A stretch of DNA of 64,000 nucleotides. Origin: Pseudomonadota bacterium. GTDB lineage: Bacteria > Pseudomonadota > Alphaproteobacteria > Sphingomonadales > Govanellaceae. Positions 1 to 8,457 of this stretch are shown here, in pieces. Position 1 is the first letter of the stretch, and each line of letters opens with the position of its first letter. The notes beneath the pieces are model-generated. The model had not been told where the DNA came from. It saw only the letters and a list, made by a program, of their open reading frames with translations, and ran no database searches. Made by a program: the position numbers and the translations under genes. Location: positions 248,001 to 312,000 of the forward strand of contig QEVO01000004.1 in assembly GCA_003577275.1 (NCBI GenBank). Reading direction: 5' to 3'.

Positions 1-2382
1 GGCCGCGATTTCGCGCCCGAGCGCAACGATCCCGCGGCCAACGTTTATGATGCCTTGCGCGCGCATGCCAAAACGCTGCACCAGGGCGGCAAGCGGGTGA
101 TCGTCGCCGCCTACAGCGAGGGCGCGCGCGACCGCTTAAGCGCCGTGCTCGCCGATCATGGCATGTCCGACGTTCGCGCCGTTGAGCGCTGGAGCGAGGT
201 CGGCGCGTTGCCGCCGCACACCCTCGGCCTGGTGGTGTTGGCGTTGGAGCATGGCTTCGAGGCCGCCGATCACGCCGTCATCACCGAGCAGGATTTATTG
301 GGCGACCGGCTGGTTCGAAAAGCGCGCCGCCAGCGTCGGGCCGAGCAATACCTGACCGAGGCGTCGGCCCTGGGCGTCGGCGACTTCGTGGTGCATGTGG
401 ATCACGGCATCGGCCGCTTCGAGGGCTTGCAGGCGATCGAGGTCATGGGCGCGCCCCATGATTGCGTCATGCTCGCTTACGATGGCGGCGACAAGCTTTA
501 CGTGCCGGTGGAAAACATCGAGGTCTTGAGCCGCTACGGCTCCGACGAAACGGAAGTGGCGCTCGACAAGCTCGGCGGCGTCGCCTGGCAAAACCGCAAG
601 GCGCGGCTGAAGAAGCGCATCCGCGAAATGGCCGATGAGCTCATCCGCCTGGCCGCCGAGCGCGAGTTGAAACAGGCCGACATGGTGGAGCCGCCGCACG
701 GTCTTTATGATGAATTCTGCGCTCGATTCCCTTATGCCGAAACCGAGGATCAGTTGCGCGCCATCGCCGACGTGCTTGATGATCTATCGAGCGGCCGGCC
801 CATGGACCGGCTGATTTGCGGCGATGTCGGCTTCGGCAAGACCGAAGTGGCGTTACGCGCCGCCTTTGTCGCCGCCTTGTCCGGCCATCAGGTGGCGGTG
901 GTGGTGCCGACCACGCTGCTGGCCCGCCAGCATTATAAAACCTTCTGCGAACGCTTCCGCGGCTTGCCGGTGCGCATCGGCCAGTTGTCGCGGCTGGTGG
1001 CTGACAAAGACATGAAACAGACGCGGGACGAACTGGCCGCCGGCAAGATCGATATCGTCATCGGCACCCACGCGCTCCTCGGCAAAAACATCGCTTTTAG
1101 AACCCTGGGTCTCCTCATCATCGACGAGGAACAGCACTTCGGCGTCGCCCACAAGGAGCGCTTGAAGCAACTGAAGGCCAATGTTCACGTGCTGACGCTG
1201 ACCGCGACCCCCATTCCGCGCACGCTGCAGATGGCGCTCTCCGGCTTGAAGGGCATGAGCATCATCGCCACGCCGCCGGTGGACCGGCTGGCGGTGCGTA
1301 CCTTCGTGTTGCCCATGGATAGCCTGATCGTGCGCGAGGCGCTGTTGCGCGAACACTATCGCGGCGGCCAGAGTTTTTATGTCTGCCCGCGCATCGCCGA
1401 TCTTTCTGACGTGGCGGCCTTCATTCGCGACACCGTGCCTGAAGTAAAGGTCACCATGGCCCACGGCCAGATGGCCGCCGGCGAAATCGACCGCGTGATG
1501 AACGCCTTCTACGATGGCCAGTACGATGTCTTGCTGTCGACCTCCATCGTCGAATCGGGGCTCGACATTCCCACCGCCAACACGCTCATCGTCCATCGCG
1601 CCGACATGTTCGGCTTGGCGCAGCTTTATCAGTTACGCGGCCGCGTCGGCCGCTCCAAGCTGCGCGCCTATGCCTATTTGACCTTGCCGCCCAACCGCAC
1701 GCTCACCGTCAACGCCGAAAAACGGCTGGAGGTGTTGCAGACCTTGGATACCCTGGGCGCGGGCTTCACGCTGGCGAGCCACGACCTTGACATTCGCGGC
1801 GCCGGCAATCTTTTGGGCGATGAACAATCGGGCCACATTCGCGAAGTGGGCCTGGAGCTTTACCAGCAGATGCTGGAAGAAGCGGTGGCGGAAGCCAAAT
1901 CCGGCGGCATGGCCGAGGCGGACGGCCACTGGTCGCCGCAGATCGGCATCGGCGCCAGCGTGCTCATTCCGGAAGGATACGTCGGCGATCTTTCGGTTCG
2001 CATGGCGCTCTATCGCCGGCTTGCCGAGTTGACGACGCGCGAGGAAATCGATGCCTTCGCCGCCGAACTCATCGATCGCTTCGGTCCGCTGCCGGCGGAC
2101 GTGGAACAGCTTTTATCGGTGATCGAAATCAAGGCGTGGTGCCGCAAGGCGGGCATCGAAAAAATCGAAGCCGGGCCGAAGGGCGTAACAATCAGCTTCC
2201 GCAAGGATCAGTTCGCCAATCCGCAAGGCTTGGTGGAGATGCTCAGCCGCGAACGCGGCACGGCTAAGCTTCGGCCCGATCACAAGCTGGTGCTGATGCG
2301 CCACTGGCCGACGCCGGCTGAACGGCTAAAGGGCGTTCTTGCGCTCGCCCAAGGGTTAAGCAAAATCGCCGCGGCAAATTAA
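1..2382 (+). CDS. mfd: Mfd transcription-repair coupling factor, C-terminal part (5' truncated by window edge)
   Basis: The reading frame is open from base 1, so the gene begins upstream of the window; 793 residues are visible of a family that is usually about 1150 long. Mfd removes RNA polymerase stalled at DNA lesions and recruits UvrA. Visible in order: the end of the N-terminal UvrB-like part, the CarD-like RNA polymerase interaction domain (GDFVVHVDHGIGRFEG, about base 390), the helicase module with Walker A GDVGFGKTE (about base 820), the Walker B box IIDEEQHFGV (about base 1118), motif VI QLRGRVGRS (about base 1630), and the C-terminal TRCF domain that masks UvrA binding. No in-frame damage is seen. 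The stop is followed by an interspersed repeat whose hairpin may end the transcript. Confidence 0.97.
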   Translation, partial: GRDFAPERNDPAANVYDALRAHAKTLHQGGKRVIVAAYSEGARDRLSAVLADHGMSDVRAVERWSEVGALPPHTLGLVVLALEHGFEAADHAVITEQDLLGDRLVRKARRQRRAEQYLTEASALGVGDFVVHVDHGIGRFEGLQAIEVMGAPHDCVMLAYDGGDKLYVPVENIEVLSRYGSDETEVALDKLGGVAWQNRKARLKKRIREMADELIRLAAERELKQADMVEPPHGLYDEFCARFPYAETEDQLRAIADVLDDLSSGRPMDRLICGDVGFGKTEVALRAAFVAALSGHQVAVVVPTTLLARQHYKTFCERFRGLPVRIGQLSRLVADKDMKQTRDELAAGKIDIVIGTHALLGKNIAFRTLGLLIIDEEQHFGVAHKERLKQLKANVHVLTLTATPIPRTLQMALSGLKGMSIIATPPVDRLAVRTFVLPMDSLIVREALLREHYRGGQSFYVCPRIADLSDVAAFIRDTVPEVKVTMAHGQMAAGEIDRVMNAFYDGQYDVLLSTSIVESGLDIPTANTLIVHRADMFGLAQLYQLRGRVGRSKLRAYAYLTLPPNRTLTVNAEKRLEVLQTLDTLGAGFTLASHDLDIRGAGNLLGDEQSGHIREVGLELYQQMLEEAVAEAKSGGMAEADGHWSPQIGIGASVLIPEGYVGDLSVRMALYRRLAELTTREEIDAFAAELIDRFGPLPADVEQLLSVIEIKAWCRKAGIEKIEAGPKGVTISFRKDQFANPQGLVEMLSRERGTAKLRPDHKLVLMRHWPTPAERLKGVLALAQGLSKIAAAN

Positions 2383-2386
2383 ATCA

Positions 2387-2552
2387 TCACCCTCTCCTTT
2401 GAGGAGAGGGCCGGGGTGAGGTGAAAAATTGCCCTTCGACAGGCTCAGGGCGAACGGACAAAACCATTCGGGCTGAGTCATGTCAAAGCTCTCCCCGCCA
2501 CCTCATCCGCGCTTCGCTTATCGCTCGCGCGCCTTCTCCTCAAGGAGAAGGA
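2387..2552. repeat. Composite intergenic repeat (CCCTCTCC family plus a second motif)
   Basis: The gap between mfd and the next gene is filled with short repeats. A perfect 9-bp stem (CCCTCTCCT / AGGAGAGGG, 3-nt loop) lies at 2391-2411 and is flanked by CACC / GGTGAGGTG. A second motif, CTTCGACAGGCTCAGGGCG, follows at about 2433. A second stem, CCTTCTCCT / AGGAGAAGG, lies at about 2532-2551. The same CACCTCACC...CTCTCC design recurs at 22039-22135 and 52337-52425. The stems lie at the 3' ends of the two convergent genes and could act as weak terminators, but no T tract follows. Confidence 0.75.
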
Positions 2553-2565
2553 AAAATATTGCCCG

Positions 2566-3201
2566 CTACTCGCCCTCTTCCGCGGCGATGCGATCGAAGA
2601 CTGCGAGAAATTTTTCCGGATCCTGGGCGCCGACGAGCGCGTATTTCTGACCGATGATATAACACGGCACGCCTTCGATCCCTAAGGCGCTGGCCTGAGC
2701 CGCGGCGTGCCGCACCGAAGAAAGCATCGTATCGCCGGCGATCATCACTTCGGCGTCTTCCGCCGACAGGCCCAACCCTTCCGCGATGTCAGCCAAAACG
2801 TCAAGATCGCCGATATCGCGTCCTTCCTCGAAATAGGCGCGAAACAGCGCTTCCGCCGCCGCCGTCTGCTCGCCGATTTCTCCCGCCCAGCGCATCAGCG
2901 CATGGGAACGCGCGGTATTGGGGATGGTCGCCATGCGATCAAAGGCAAAATGAATGCCGATTTCGGCGCCGGCGGCGCAAATATTCTCGACAACTTTCGC
3001 CGAGCGTTCCTCGTCGCCGAATTTCTCCAGCCAGAAATCATCGCGCGGCACGCCGTCATCGGGCATGTCGGGATGCAGCTCGAAAGGATGCCAGAAGATT
3101 TCCGCCACCATGTCGGGGCGGGCGGCGAGCGCCAGCTCCAAACGCCGTTTGCCGATATAGCACCAGGGACATACGGTGTCGGAAATAATATCGATCCGCA
3201 T
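2566..3201 (-). CDS. DsbA-family thioredoxin-fold oxidoreductase, FrnE-like
   Basis: 211 residues, the usual size for the FrnE / 2-hydroxychromene-2-carboxylate isomerase branch of DsbA proteins. The thioredoxin-type active site CPWC lies at residues 12-15, right after the first strand, and the cis-proline loop is seen as GVPCYI near residue 178. There is no signal peptide, so the protein should be cytoplasmic. This points to a thiol-disulfide or glutathione-linked role rather than periplasmic folding. The start is 4 nt after the stop of the upstream GGDEF/EAL gene, so the two are probably co-transcribed. The exact substrate cannot be read from the sequence. Confidence 0.88.
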   Translation of the reverse strand: MRIDIISDTVCPWCYIGKRRLELALAARPDMVAEIFWHPFELHPDMPDDGVPRDDFWLEKFGDEERSAKVVENICAAGAEIGIHFAFDRMATIPNTARSHALMRWAGEIGEQTAAAEALFRAYFEEGRDIGDLDVLADIAEGLGLSAEDAEVMIAGDTMLSSVRHAAAQASALGIEGVPCYIIGQKYALVGAQDPEKFLAVFDRIAAEEGE

Positions 3202-3205
3202 CAGG

Positions 3206-4684
3206 CTACTCCACCGTCAAGCCGCGGCCGAGCAGTTGGCCGAAGGCATCCGCCGGCATCGGCCGGGCGATCAGATAACCTTGGTAATAGTCGCAGCCGA
3301 GTGCGGCAAGGCAGGCGCGCTGCTCTTCCCGCTCCACGCCCTCGGCGATGACCTCCAGATTGAGCGCCTTGGCCATGCGGATGATCGCCTCGGTGACCGC
3401 AACGTCACCAGAATCCTGGGGCAGGCCGCGCACGAACGAAAGGTCGATCTTCAGGCAATCCAGCGCGAAGCTTTTTAAATAGCTGAGTGACGAATAGCCG
3501 GTGCCGAAGTCATCCAGCGCGATCTTAATCCCCATTTCCTGCAAGCGGCGCAAGGCGTCAAGCGTGCGCTCCACTTCCGACAACACCAGGCTTTCGGTGA
3601 CTTCGAGCATGAGATAATCGGCCGCGACATCGGTTTTTTTCAAGGCGTCGACCACCACATCGACCATATCGAGACGGCGGAACTGATAGGCGGAGGTATT
3701 GATGGCGATGCGCACCGGCGGCAGGCCGGCCTTGCGCCAGCTCTCGATCTGCCGGGCGGCCGTGGTCAACACCCAATTGCCCAGTTCGGCGATCAGCCCC
3801 AAATCCTCGGCTACGGCGATGAACACTTCTGCCGGCACCGAGCCGATGCCGGCGCGCCGCCAGCGCACCAACGCCTCGGCGCCTACCAACCGGTTGGTGG
3901 CGATGCAGAGTTGGGGTTGATAATAAACCTCCAACTCGCCGGCGCGCACCGCGCGCGTTAATTCCGCTTCCAGCTCGAAACGCTCGGCGGCGCTCGCCAC
4001 TGCGCCGGGAGCGTAAACCCGCACTGTGTTGCGGCCTTGCCGGGATTCGTGATGCACGATGGAGGCAACCATGCGAAACAGCGTATCCACATCACGGCTG
4101 TGATGAGGCGCCAAGGTGATGCCGGCCCGGCCGGTGAGAAACACCTGCGGCGCGATCTTTTCGTAAGGCCGGCCGATGGCCACTAGCGCCGCATGGGCGA
4201 ATTCCGCCGCTTCCTCGCTGTGGTCGAGCCGCGGCATGAGGACACAGAACTCATCGCCGTCCACATGCCGCACCTGCCCACGGTGTTTGCCGCGCCGGCC
4301 GCGGGAGGCGTCGTGGGCTTTAAGACAATCCTCGACCCTGGCGAATGCCTCCTTCAGCAGGCGGCGGGCGATCTCGCTGCCTACCACCGCGCGCACCCGC
4401 TTGAAATGATCGAGGTTAAAGAGGATCAGCGCCGCCGGCTGTTCCAGCGTCGCCGCGGCTACCTCCGCGGCGGCGTCATCGCGCCATACCGGCGCCTCCT
4501 CACGAAACTGGTCGTCGCCGCCCAGCGCCGCCGCCAACGGCCCGTCCGCAGCGCCGTCGACCGGGGCAAACCCCGCCTGGCGCAGCGCCGCCGCCGCCTT
4601 GCGGCGGTCGGCGGGATCACCGCCGGAAATCACGATGGCCGCGCCTTCGTTCGGCAGTTTTGACAATTTATCCTTACTTCTCAA
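3206..4684 (-). CDS. Cyclic-di-GMP phosphodiesterase with degenerate GGDEF domain and intact EAL domain
   Basis: 492 residues with no membrane segment. Residues 1-80 are low-similarity and may be a decayed receiver. A GGDEF domain follows whose signature reads VDGDEF instead of GGDEF. It keeps the NLDHFKRVRAVVG region but lacks an obvious RxxD inhibitory site, so cyclase activity is doubtful. The C-terminal EAL domain has GAEALVRW, NTSAYQF, LEVTES, DDFGTGYSSLSYL, KIDLSFV and IAEGVE, so metal and substrate residues look complete. The expected activity is hydrolysis of c-di-GMP. The start is TTG, with GGGGA six bases upstream; a second TTG at 4666 preceded by AAGGA is an alternative. It is divergent from a flagellar rod-like gene. 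Confidence 0.9.
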   Translation of the reverse strand: MRSKDKLSKLPNEGAAIVISGGDPADRRKAAAALRQAGFAPVDGAADGPLAAALGGDDQFREEAPVWRDDAAAEVAAATLEQPAALILFNLDHFKRVRAVVGSEIARRLLKEAFARVEDCLKAHDASRGRRGKHRGQVRHVDGDEFCVLMPRLDHSEEAAEFAHAALVAIGRPYEKIAPQVFLTGRAGITLAPHHSRDVDTLFRMVASIVHHESRQGRNTVRVYAPGAVASAAERFELEAELTRAVRAGELEVYYQPQLCIATNRLVGAEALVRWRRAGIGSVPAEVFIAVAEDLGLIAELGNWVLTTAARQIESWRKAGLPPVRIAINTSAYQFRRLDMVDVVVDALKKTDVAADYLMLEVTESLVLSEVERTLDALRRLQEMGIKIALDDFGTGYSSLSYLKSFALDCLKIDLSFVRGLPQDSGDVAVTEAIIRMAKALNLEVIAEGVEREEQRACLAALGCDYYQGYLIARPMPADAFGQLLGRGLTVE

Positions 4685-4750
4685 ATTCTAGTCCCCTACC
4701 CGACGGGGTAGTTTGCGCCTGATTTCGCTTCCTGTCCATTGCCTCGAACC

Positions 4751-4766
4751 GTTAACGAATTGATAA
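4751..4766 (-). promoter_or_regulatory. Possible CtrA-type box between the EAL gene and the flagellar rod-like gene
   Basis: On the minus strand the site reads TTATCAATTCGTTAAC, which matches the alphaproteobacterial CtrA consensus TTAA-N7-TTAAC at all but one base. It lies in the divergent promoter region of two motility-related genes, a typical CtrA context in this class. One-mismatch matches occur by chance about once or twice per 64 kb at this base composition, so this is only a candidate. Confidence 0.3.
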
Positions 4767-4809
4767 GCTTTGGAGGCCAGTATTAACGATTGGAAAGGTA
4801 TCGCAAGCG

Positions 4810-5154
4810 ATGTTGTCGATCATCAGCAGTTCGCTGGCCGGGCTTTATGCCGCCACCGACCGCGCCTCTCGCGCCGCCGAGCGAATCGCCAATGCCGGCG
4901 TCCGGGCCGGCGAGGAGCTGGAGGCGGCGACGCTGGCCGCCGGCAATCGCTCCTATGACAACGCCAACGCACTGACAAACAACGGCGGCGCGCCGCCACC
5001 GCCTCTGTCAGCCTATGCCGCGCCCTCGCCCGATGCCGATATCATCTATGGCCTTGCCGATCTGATGCTGGCCGAACATGCCTATAAGGCCAATATCGCC
5101 GTCCTTAAAACCGCCGACGCCATGCTTGGCCGGCTGGTCGACGCCGATCACTGA
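4810..5154 (+). CDS. Minimal flagellar basal-body rod-like protein (FlgB/FlgC type termini)
   Basis: 114 residues. The N-terminus (SSLAGLYAATDRASRAAERI, then ANAG) resembles the amphipathic N-terminal helix of the rod/hook family with its usual IAN motif. The C-terminus (LMLAEHAYKANIAVLKTAD, then MLGRLVD) is a clear flagellar rod C-terminal helix. Between them lies only a proline/alanine-rich linker instead of the folded domain of FlgC or FlgG. It stands alone, with no other rod genes beside it. GGAAAGG lies about 11 bases before the ATG. It may be an alternative rod subunit or a regulatory remnant; the function is not known. Confidence 0.7.
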   Translation: MLSIISSSLAGLYAATDRASRAAERIANAGVRAGEELEAATLAAGNRSYDNANALTNNGGAPPPPLSAYAAPSPDADIIYGLADLMLAEHAYKANIAVLKTADAMLGRLVDADH

Positions 5155-5157
5155 TGA

Positions 5158-6699
5158 TCATTCCGCAGTAAATTCCGCCTTGGCTGTCGCCGGCCGGTCC
5201 ATCAAATAAGCCAACGGCGCGGCGGCCAGGGTGATGAACATCATCAGTTTGAAATTATTTAGATAAGAGATCATCAGCGCCTGGCGCGTCAGCTCCGCAT
5301 TCAAAAGTTCCGCCGCGCCGCTAAAGCCCAAGGCAAGATTTCTTTCAATCATGCCGGCATCGCTCTGCAACACGCCGGCGCTGATGCTCTCGGCGATTTC
5401 CGCGTGATTGATCTGGGTGTTGCGCGACAGGAAGGCGATCAACAGCGATACGCCGATGCTGGAGCCCAAGTTTCTCATCAAGCTGGAAATCGCCGCGCCG
5501 TCGGCGCGCATCTCGGGCGCCAGGGTCGAGAAGCTGATGGTGGTCAGCGCGGCATAGCTAAGACCCATGCCGATACCTTGAATAAACCCGGAATAAATCA
5601 GCGGCCAGCTATCCATGTATAGATCAAACTTGGTCATCTGATAGAGTGACAGACTGATCAGCAGCAATCCAAAGGTAGCGTATGAGCGGGCATCAACGAG
5701 GTGGAGCGTTCGGCCGGCGATGATCATGGCCAGCATGGTGCCGACGCCGCGCGGCGCGATCAAGATGCCCGACGTCAACGTCGGATAATCCAGCAACGTT
5801 TGCATCATGGTCGGCAACAGCGCCGCCACCGCCACCAGAACAAAGCCGAGCACCAGCGCCATCACCGAACCGATGGCGTAATTGCGGTCAAGAAAGATGT
5901 GCAAATCAATGAGCGAGGTGCGCACCGTCATGGCATGAACGGCAAACATCCACAGGCCCGAGGCGGCGATCGCCGCCTCGATCAGGATTTCATAAGAGTG
6001 GAACCAATCCTTCAATTCGCCGCGGTCCAGCATCAGCTGCAAGGCGCCAAGCCCGATGACGAGATAGATGAAGCCCGCCAGATCGAAACGGCGTGGGTTG
6101 GGCTTGTCCTTTTCCAGAAAAGCGGAGGTGCTCAGAAACGCCAGAATGCCCACCGGCAGATTGATGTAGAACACCCACCGCCAGTCGGCGACGTCAGCAA
6201 GCCAGCCGCCCAAGGTCGGTCCCAGGATCGGGCCGATCATGATGCCGGCGCCCCAGATCGCCATCATCTGGCCATGGCGCTCTCTAGGATAGGCATCAAG
6301 TATGATCGCCTGAGACAGCGGCACCAGAATGGCGCCGCTGGCGCCCTGCAGCAGGCGAAACACGATCATTTGCCCCAGGTTCGCCGCCAGGCCGCATAGC
6401 ATGGAGGCAATGGTAAAGATAACGATGGCGCCAAGAAACAGCCGACGGCGGCCGACGCGAGCGGCCGCCCATGCCACCATTGGCATCATGACGGCGGAAG
6501 CGACGATGTAGGACGTCAACACCCAACTGATGGTCTCCCGCGTCGCGCTTAGGGAGCCCTGCATCTGCGGCAGCACCACGTTGGCGACGGTGGTGTCAAG
6601 CAGCGGCATGAATGCAGCCAGCATCACCGAGGCCACGATCATGGCCCGGTTTGGTTCCGCCGCCGGTTCCGATGAAGTTATGGCTGTTGCGTGCGCCAT
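5158..6699 (-). CDS. emrB: MFS drug efflux permease, DHA2 / EmrB-QacA family
   Basis: 513 residues from the chosen start, with about 14 hydrophobic segments, the size and topology of the DHA2 proton-antiport family. Family motifs include DTTVANVVLPQM in helix 1, WVLTSYIVASAVMMP, and GRRRLFLGA in the first cytoplasmic loop. It should work with the adjacent membrane-fusion protein to pump hydrophobic compounds across the inner membrane. I prefer the ATG at 6699, which has GAGG seven bases upstream, over the ATG at 6732, which has no ribosome binding site. The gene overlaps the end of emrA by 22 nt, which indicates coupling. It is the last gene of the marR-emrA-emrB operon; the substrate is unknown. 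Confidence 0.92.
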   Translation of the reverse strand: MAHATAITSSEPAAEPNRAMIVASVMLAAFMPLLDTTVANVVLPQMQGSLSATRETISWVLTSYIVASAVMMPMVAWAAARVGRRRLFLGAIVIFTIASMLCGLAANLGQMIVFRLLQGASGAILVPLSQAIILDAYPRERHGQMMAIWGAGIMIGPILGPTLGGWLADVADWRWVFYINLPVGILAFLSTSAFLEKDKPNPRRFDLAGFIYLVIGLGALQLMLDRGELKDWFHSYEILIEAAIAASGLWMFAVHAMTVRTSLIDLHIFLDRNYAIGSVMALVLGFVLVAVAALLPTMMQTLLDYPTLTSGILIAPRGVGTMLAMIIAGRTLHLVDARSYATFGLLLISLSLYQMTKFDLYMDSWPLIYSGFIQGIGMGLSYAALTTISFSTLAPEMRADGAAISSLMRNLGSSIGVSLLIAFLSRNTQINHAEIAESISAGVLQSDAGMIERNLALGFSGAAELLNAELTRQALMISYLNNFKLMMFITLAAAPLAYLMDRPATAKAEFTAE

Positions 6700-7784
6700 G
6701 CCAGCGCCTCGCCCGACTTGCCGAACGGCCATGACCGCCCGGTATCGACTGTCACGTCGGCGCTCAAGCCGGCTTGAAGATGCGCAGCAAGGGTTGGATC
6801 CACAAGCTTCAGGCGCACCGGCACGCGCTGCACGATCTTGACCCAGTTGCCGGTGGCGTTCTGCGGCGGCAGCAGCGAAAATTCCGCGCCGGTGGCCGCC
6901 CCGATGCCGTCGATGCGCGCCTTATAGGATTGTCCCGGGAAGGCGTCGAAGGTGACGTCAGCGATCTGGCCGGGGACCATGTTGGTAATGTCGGTCTCTT
7001 TGAAGTTCGCCTCAACCCAGACATTCTCGTTATGCACGATACTGACCATCGGCGCGCCGACGATGGCGTATTGGCCGGGCAGCAACCGCTCCGAGCGGCT
7101 GACGATGCCGCCGACCGGCGCGCGCACTTCCGTGTAGCCAAGATTGAGCCGCGCCCGATCGCGCTTGGCGATGGCTTCCATCACCAAGGGATGGCGGTCA
7201 GTTTCAATAGCCGGATCATGGCCCAGCGCGGCAAGCGCGCTCTGCACCGCCTGGCGTTCGGTGGCGCGGCGCTGTTCGGCGGCGGTCAAGGCATAGCGCG
7301 CCTTGTCATAGGCCGCCTGGGCGGCAAAGCCGCTGGCGCGCAGCTTTTCCTGGCGGACGAATTCACGCTGCTGATAGTCGACCTCCTGCTCCGCGGCGGC
7401 CAGATCGGCAAGGCGCTCGCGGTAGGTCGCCCGCATCTGCTCCACTGTCAACCGGGCGTTGGCCAATTCCGCCTCGGCCTTCTCCAACTCCAGCCGGAAC
7501 GGCGCGCCATCGAGGCGAAACAGCAGGTCCCCCGGGCGCACCACCTGGTTCTCATCCACCGCCACTTCAATGATGCGGCCGGCGATGTCGGCGCTGACCG
7601 ATACCTTGTCGCGTTTGACATAGGCGTTGTCGGTGGAAACATAGCGCGTGCCCTCGATCCAATAATAAATCCCCGCGCCCAGCATCAGCGCCGGCACGAA
7701 AAACAACAGGATCAAATGTTTCATGCGCCGTGAGTGGCGCAACCACAGCAACCGTCTAAAGAGCGCGGGTTGATGCATATTCAT
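6678..7784 (-). CDS. emrA: HlyD/EmrA-family membrane fusion protein
   Basis: 368 residues. A short cytoplasmic basic tail is followed by one N-terminal membrane helix (HLILLFFVPALMLGAGIYYW, about residues 23-42). Next comes the STDNAYVKRDKVSVSADIAG lipoyl-half motif typical of EmrA, then a helical hairpin rich in A, E and Q, the second lipoyl half (VRAPVGGIVS) and a beta-barrel. It links the permease to an outer-membrane channel. The gene lies 22 nt downstream of marR and overlaps emrB. No outer-membrane TolC partner is encoded in this window. Confidence 0.93.
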   Translation of the reverse strand: MNMHQPALFRRLLWLRHSRRMKHLILLFFVPALMLGAGIYYWIEGTRYVSTDNAYVKRDKVSVSADIAGRIIEVAVDENQVVRPGDLLFRLDGAPFRLELEKAEAELANARLTVEQMRATYRERLADLAAAEQEVDYQQREFVRQEKLRASGFAAQAAYDKARYALTAAEQRRATERQAVQSALAALGHDPAIETDRHPLVMEAIAKRDRARLNLGYTEVRAPVGGIVSRSERLLPGQYAIVGAPMVSIVHNENVWVEANFKETDITNMVPGQIADVTFDAFPGQSYKARIDGIGAATGAEFSLLPPQNATGNWVKIVQRVPVRLKLVDPTLAAHLQAGLSADVTVDTGRSWPFGKSGEALAWRTQQP

Positions 7785-7806
7785 CGTTCGTGACTTTCAT
7801 TCGGCG

Positions 7807-8271
7807 TCAGCCGTTGACCCGCCTCTCGTCAAGTTCGCCCCCCTGTTCGCTCAGCTTATCTCTGATGCGCGTCAACATCCCGGTCAGCGACTGTAGCTCC
7901 TCCCGGCTGAAATCACCCATGATCTCGGTGTGAAGATTGCATGCCGTGTTCTTCAGTTTTTCCAGTAACGGTTTGCCCGCCTCGGTGATGAACAACAGCC
8001 GCGCCCGCCGGTCCGCCGGATCGGCGTCACGCCGCACCATCCCCGCCTGCTCCATGCGGTCAATGAGCCGGCACAAGGTGATCGGCTCAACCTCCAGCAT
8101 CTCGGCCAGACGAGCCTGGTTGATGCCCGGAAAGCGGGCTACCGAGAACAGCACCCGCCACTGCGGCCGGGTGACGCCGATGCCCCTCGCCCGCTGATCG
8201 AAGCGCTTGCGCAACAGGCGCGCCGAATCGGTCAACAGAAAGCCGACATTGGTTGCAAAATCTTCCGCCAT
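7807..8271 (-). CDS. MarR-family transcriptional regulator of the efflux operon
   Basis: 154 residues. The winged helix-turn-helix is visible as GVTRPQWRVLFSVARFPG, QARLAEMLEVEPITLCRLID, then the wing MVRRDADPADRRARLLFIT, followed by the dimerisation helix. It probably represses marR-emrA-emrB and releases DNA when a ligand binds. The ATG at 8271 is chosen because a near-consensus promoter lies at 8324-8352, so an upstream in-frame start at 8352 would precede the transcription start. The gene is first in the operon, and its own promoter carries repeats that may be the operator. Confidence 0.9.
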   Translation of the reverse strand: MAEDFATNVGFLLTDSARLLRKRFDQRARGIGVTRPQWRVLFSVARFPGINQARLAEMLEVEPITLCRLIDRMEQAGMVRRDADPADRRARLLFITEAGKPLLEKLKNTACNLHTEIMGDFSREELQSLTGMLTRIRDKLSEQGGELDERRVNG

Positions 8272-8303
8272 CCTGGCCTGCGATCGTAAAGAAGTCCTAA
8301 GAA

Positions 8304-8352
8304 TACTTATTCTAGGCATAGATAATATAAGCCTACTTATATTTTCTGTCAA
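8304..8352 (-). promoter_or_regulatory. Promoter and likely operator of marR-emrA-emrB
   Basis: On the minus strand a perfect -35 box TTGACA (8347-8352) is separated by exactly 17 bases from the -10 box TATATT (8324-8329). Within and just after it are an inverted pair TAGGC / GCCTA (8313-8317 and 8331-8335) and a direct repeat TACTTAT (8304-8310 and 8334-8340, 30 bp apart). This AT-rich stretch stands out from the GC-rich surroundings. A regulator bound here would block RNA polymerase, as expected for autorepression by a MarR protein. Confidence 0.8.
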
Positions 8353-8457
8353 GTTACCGGCGGTCCGATGGAATTTAAGAAAATCTTTACGAATGAGCCG
8401 TTAAGGTTTTGGCAAAACAAAGCGGCGCGCTGGGGTTTCATGGCACTGGGAGAGTAG

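Noticed and set aside
2391..2411. Rho-independent terminator for mfd
   Set aside because: The stem is perfect but no T tract follows on either strand, and the same stem occurs in other gaps as part of a repeat.
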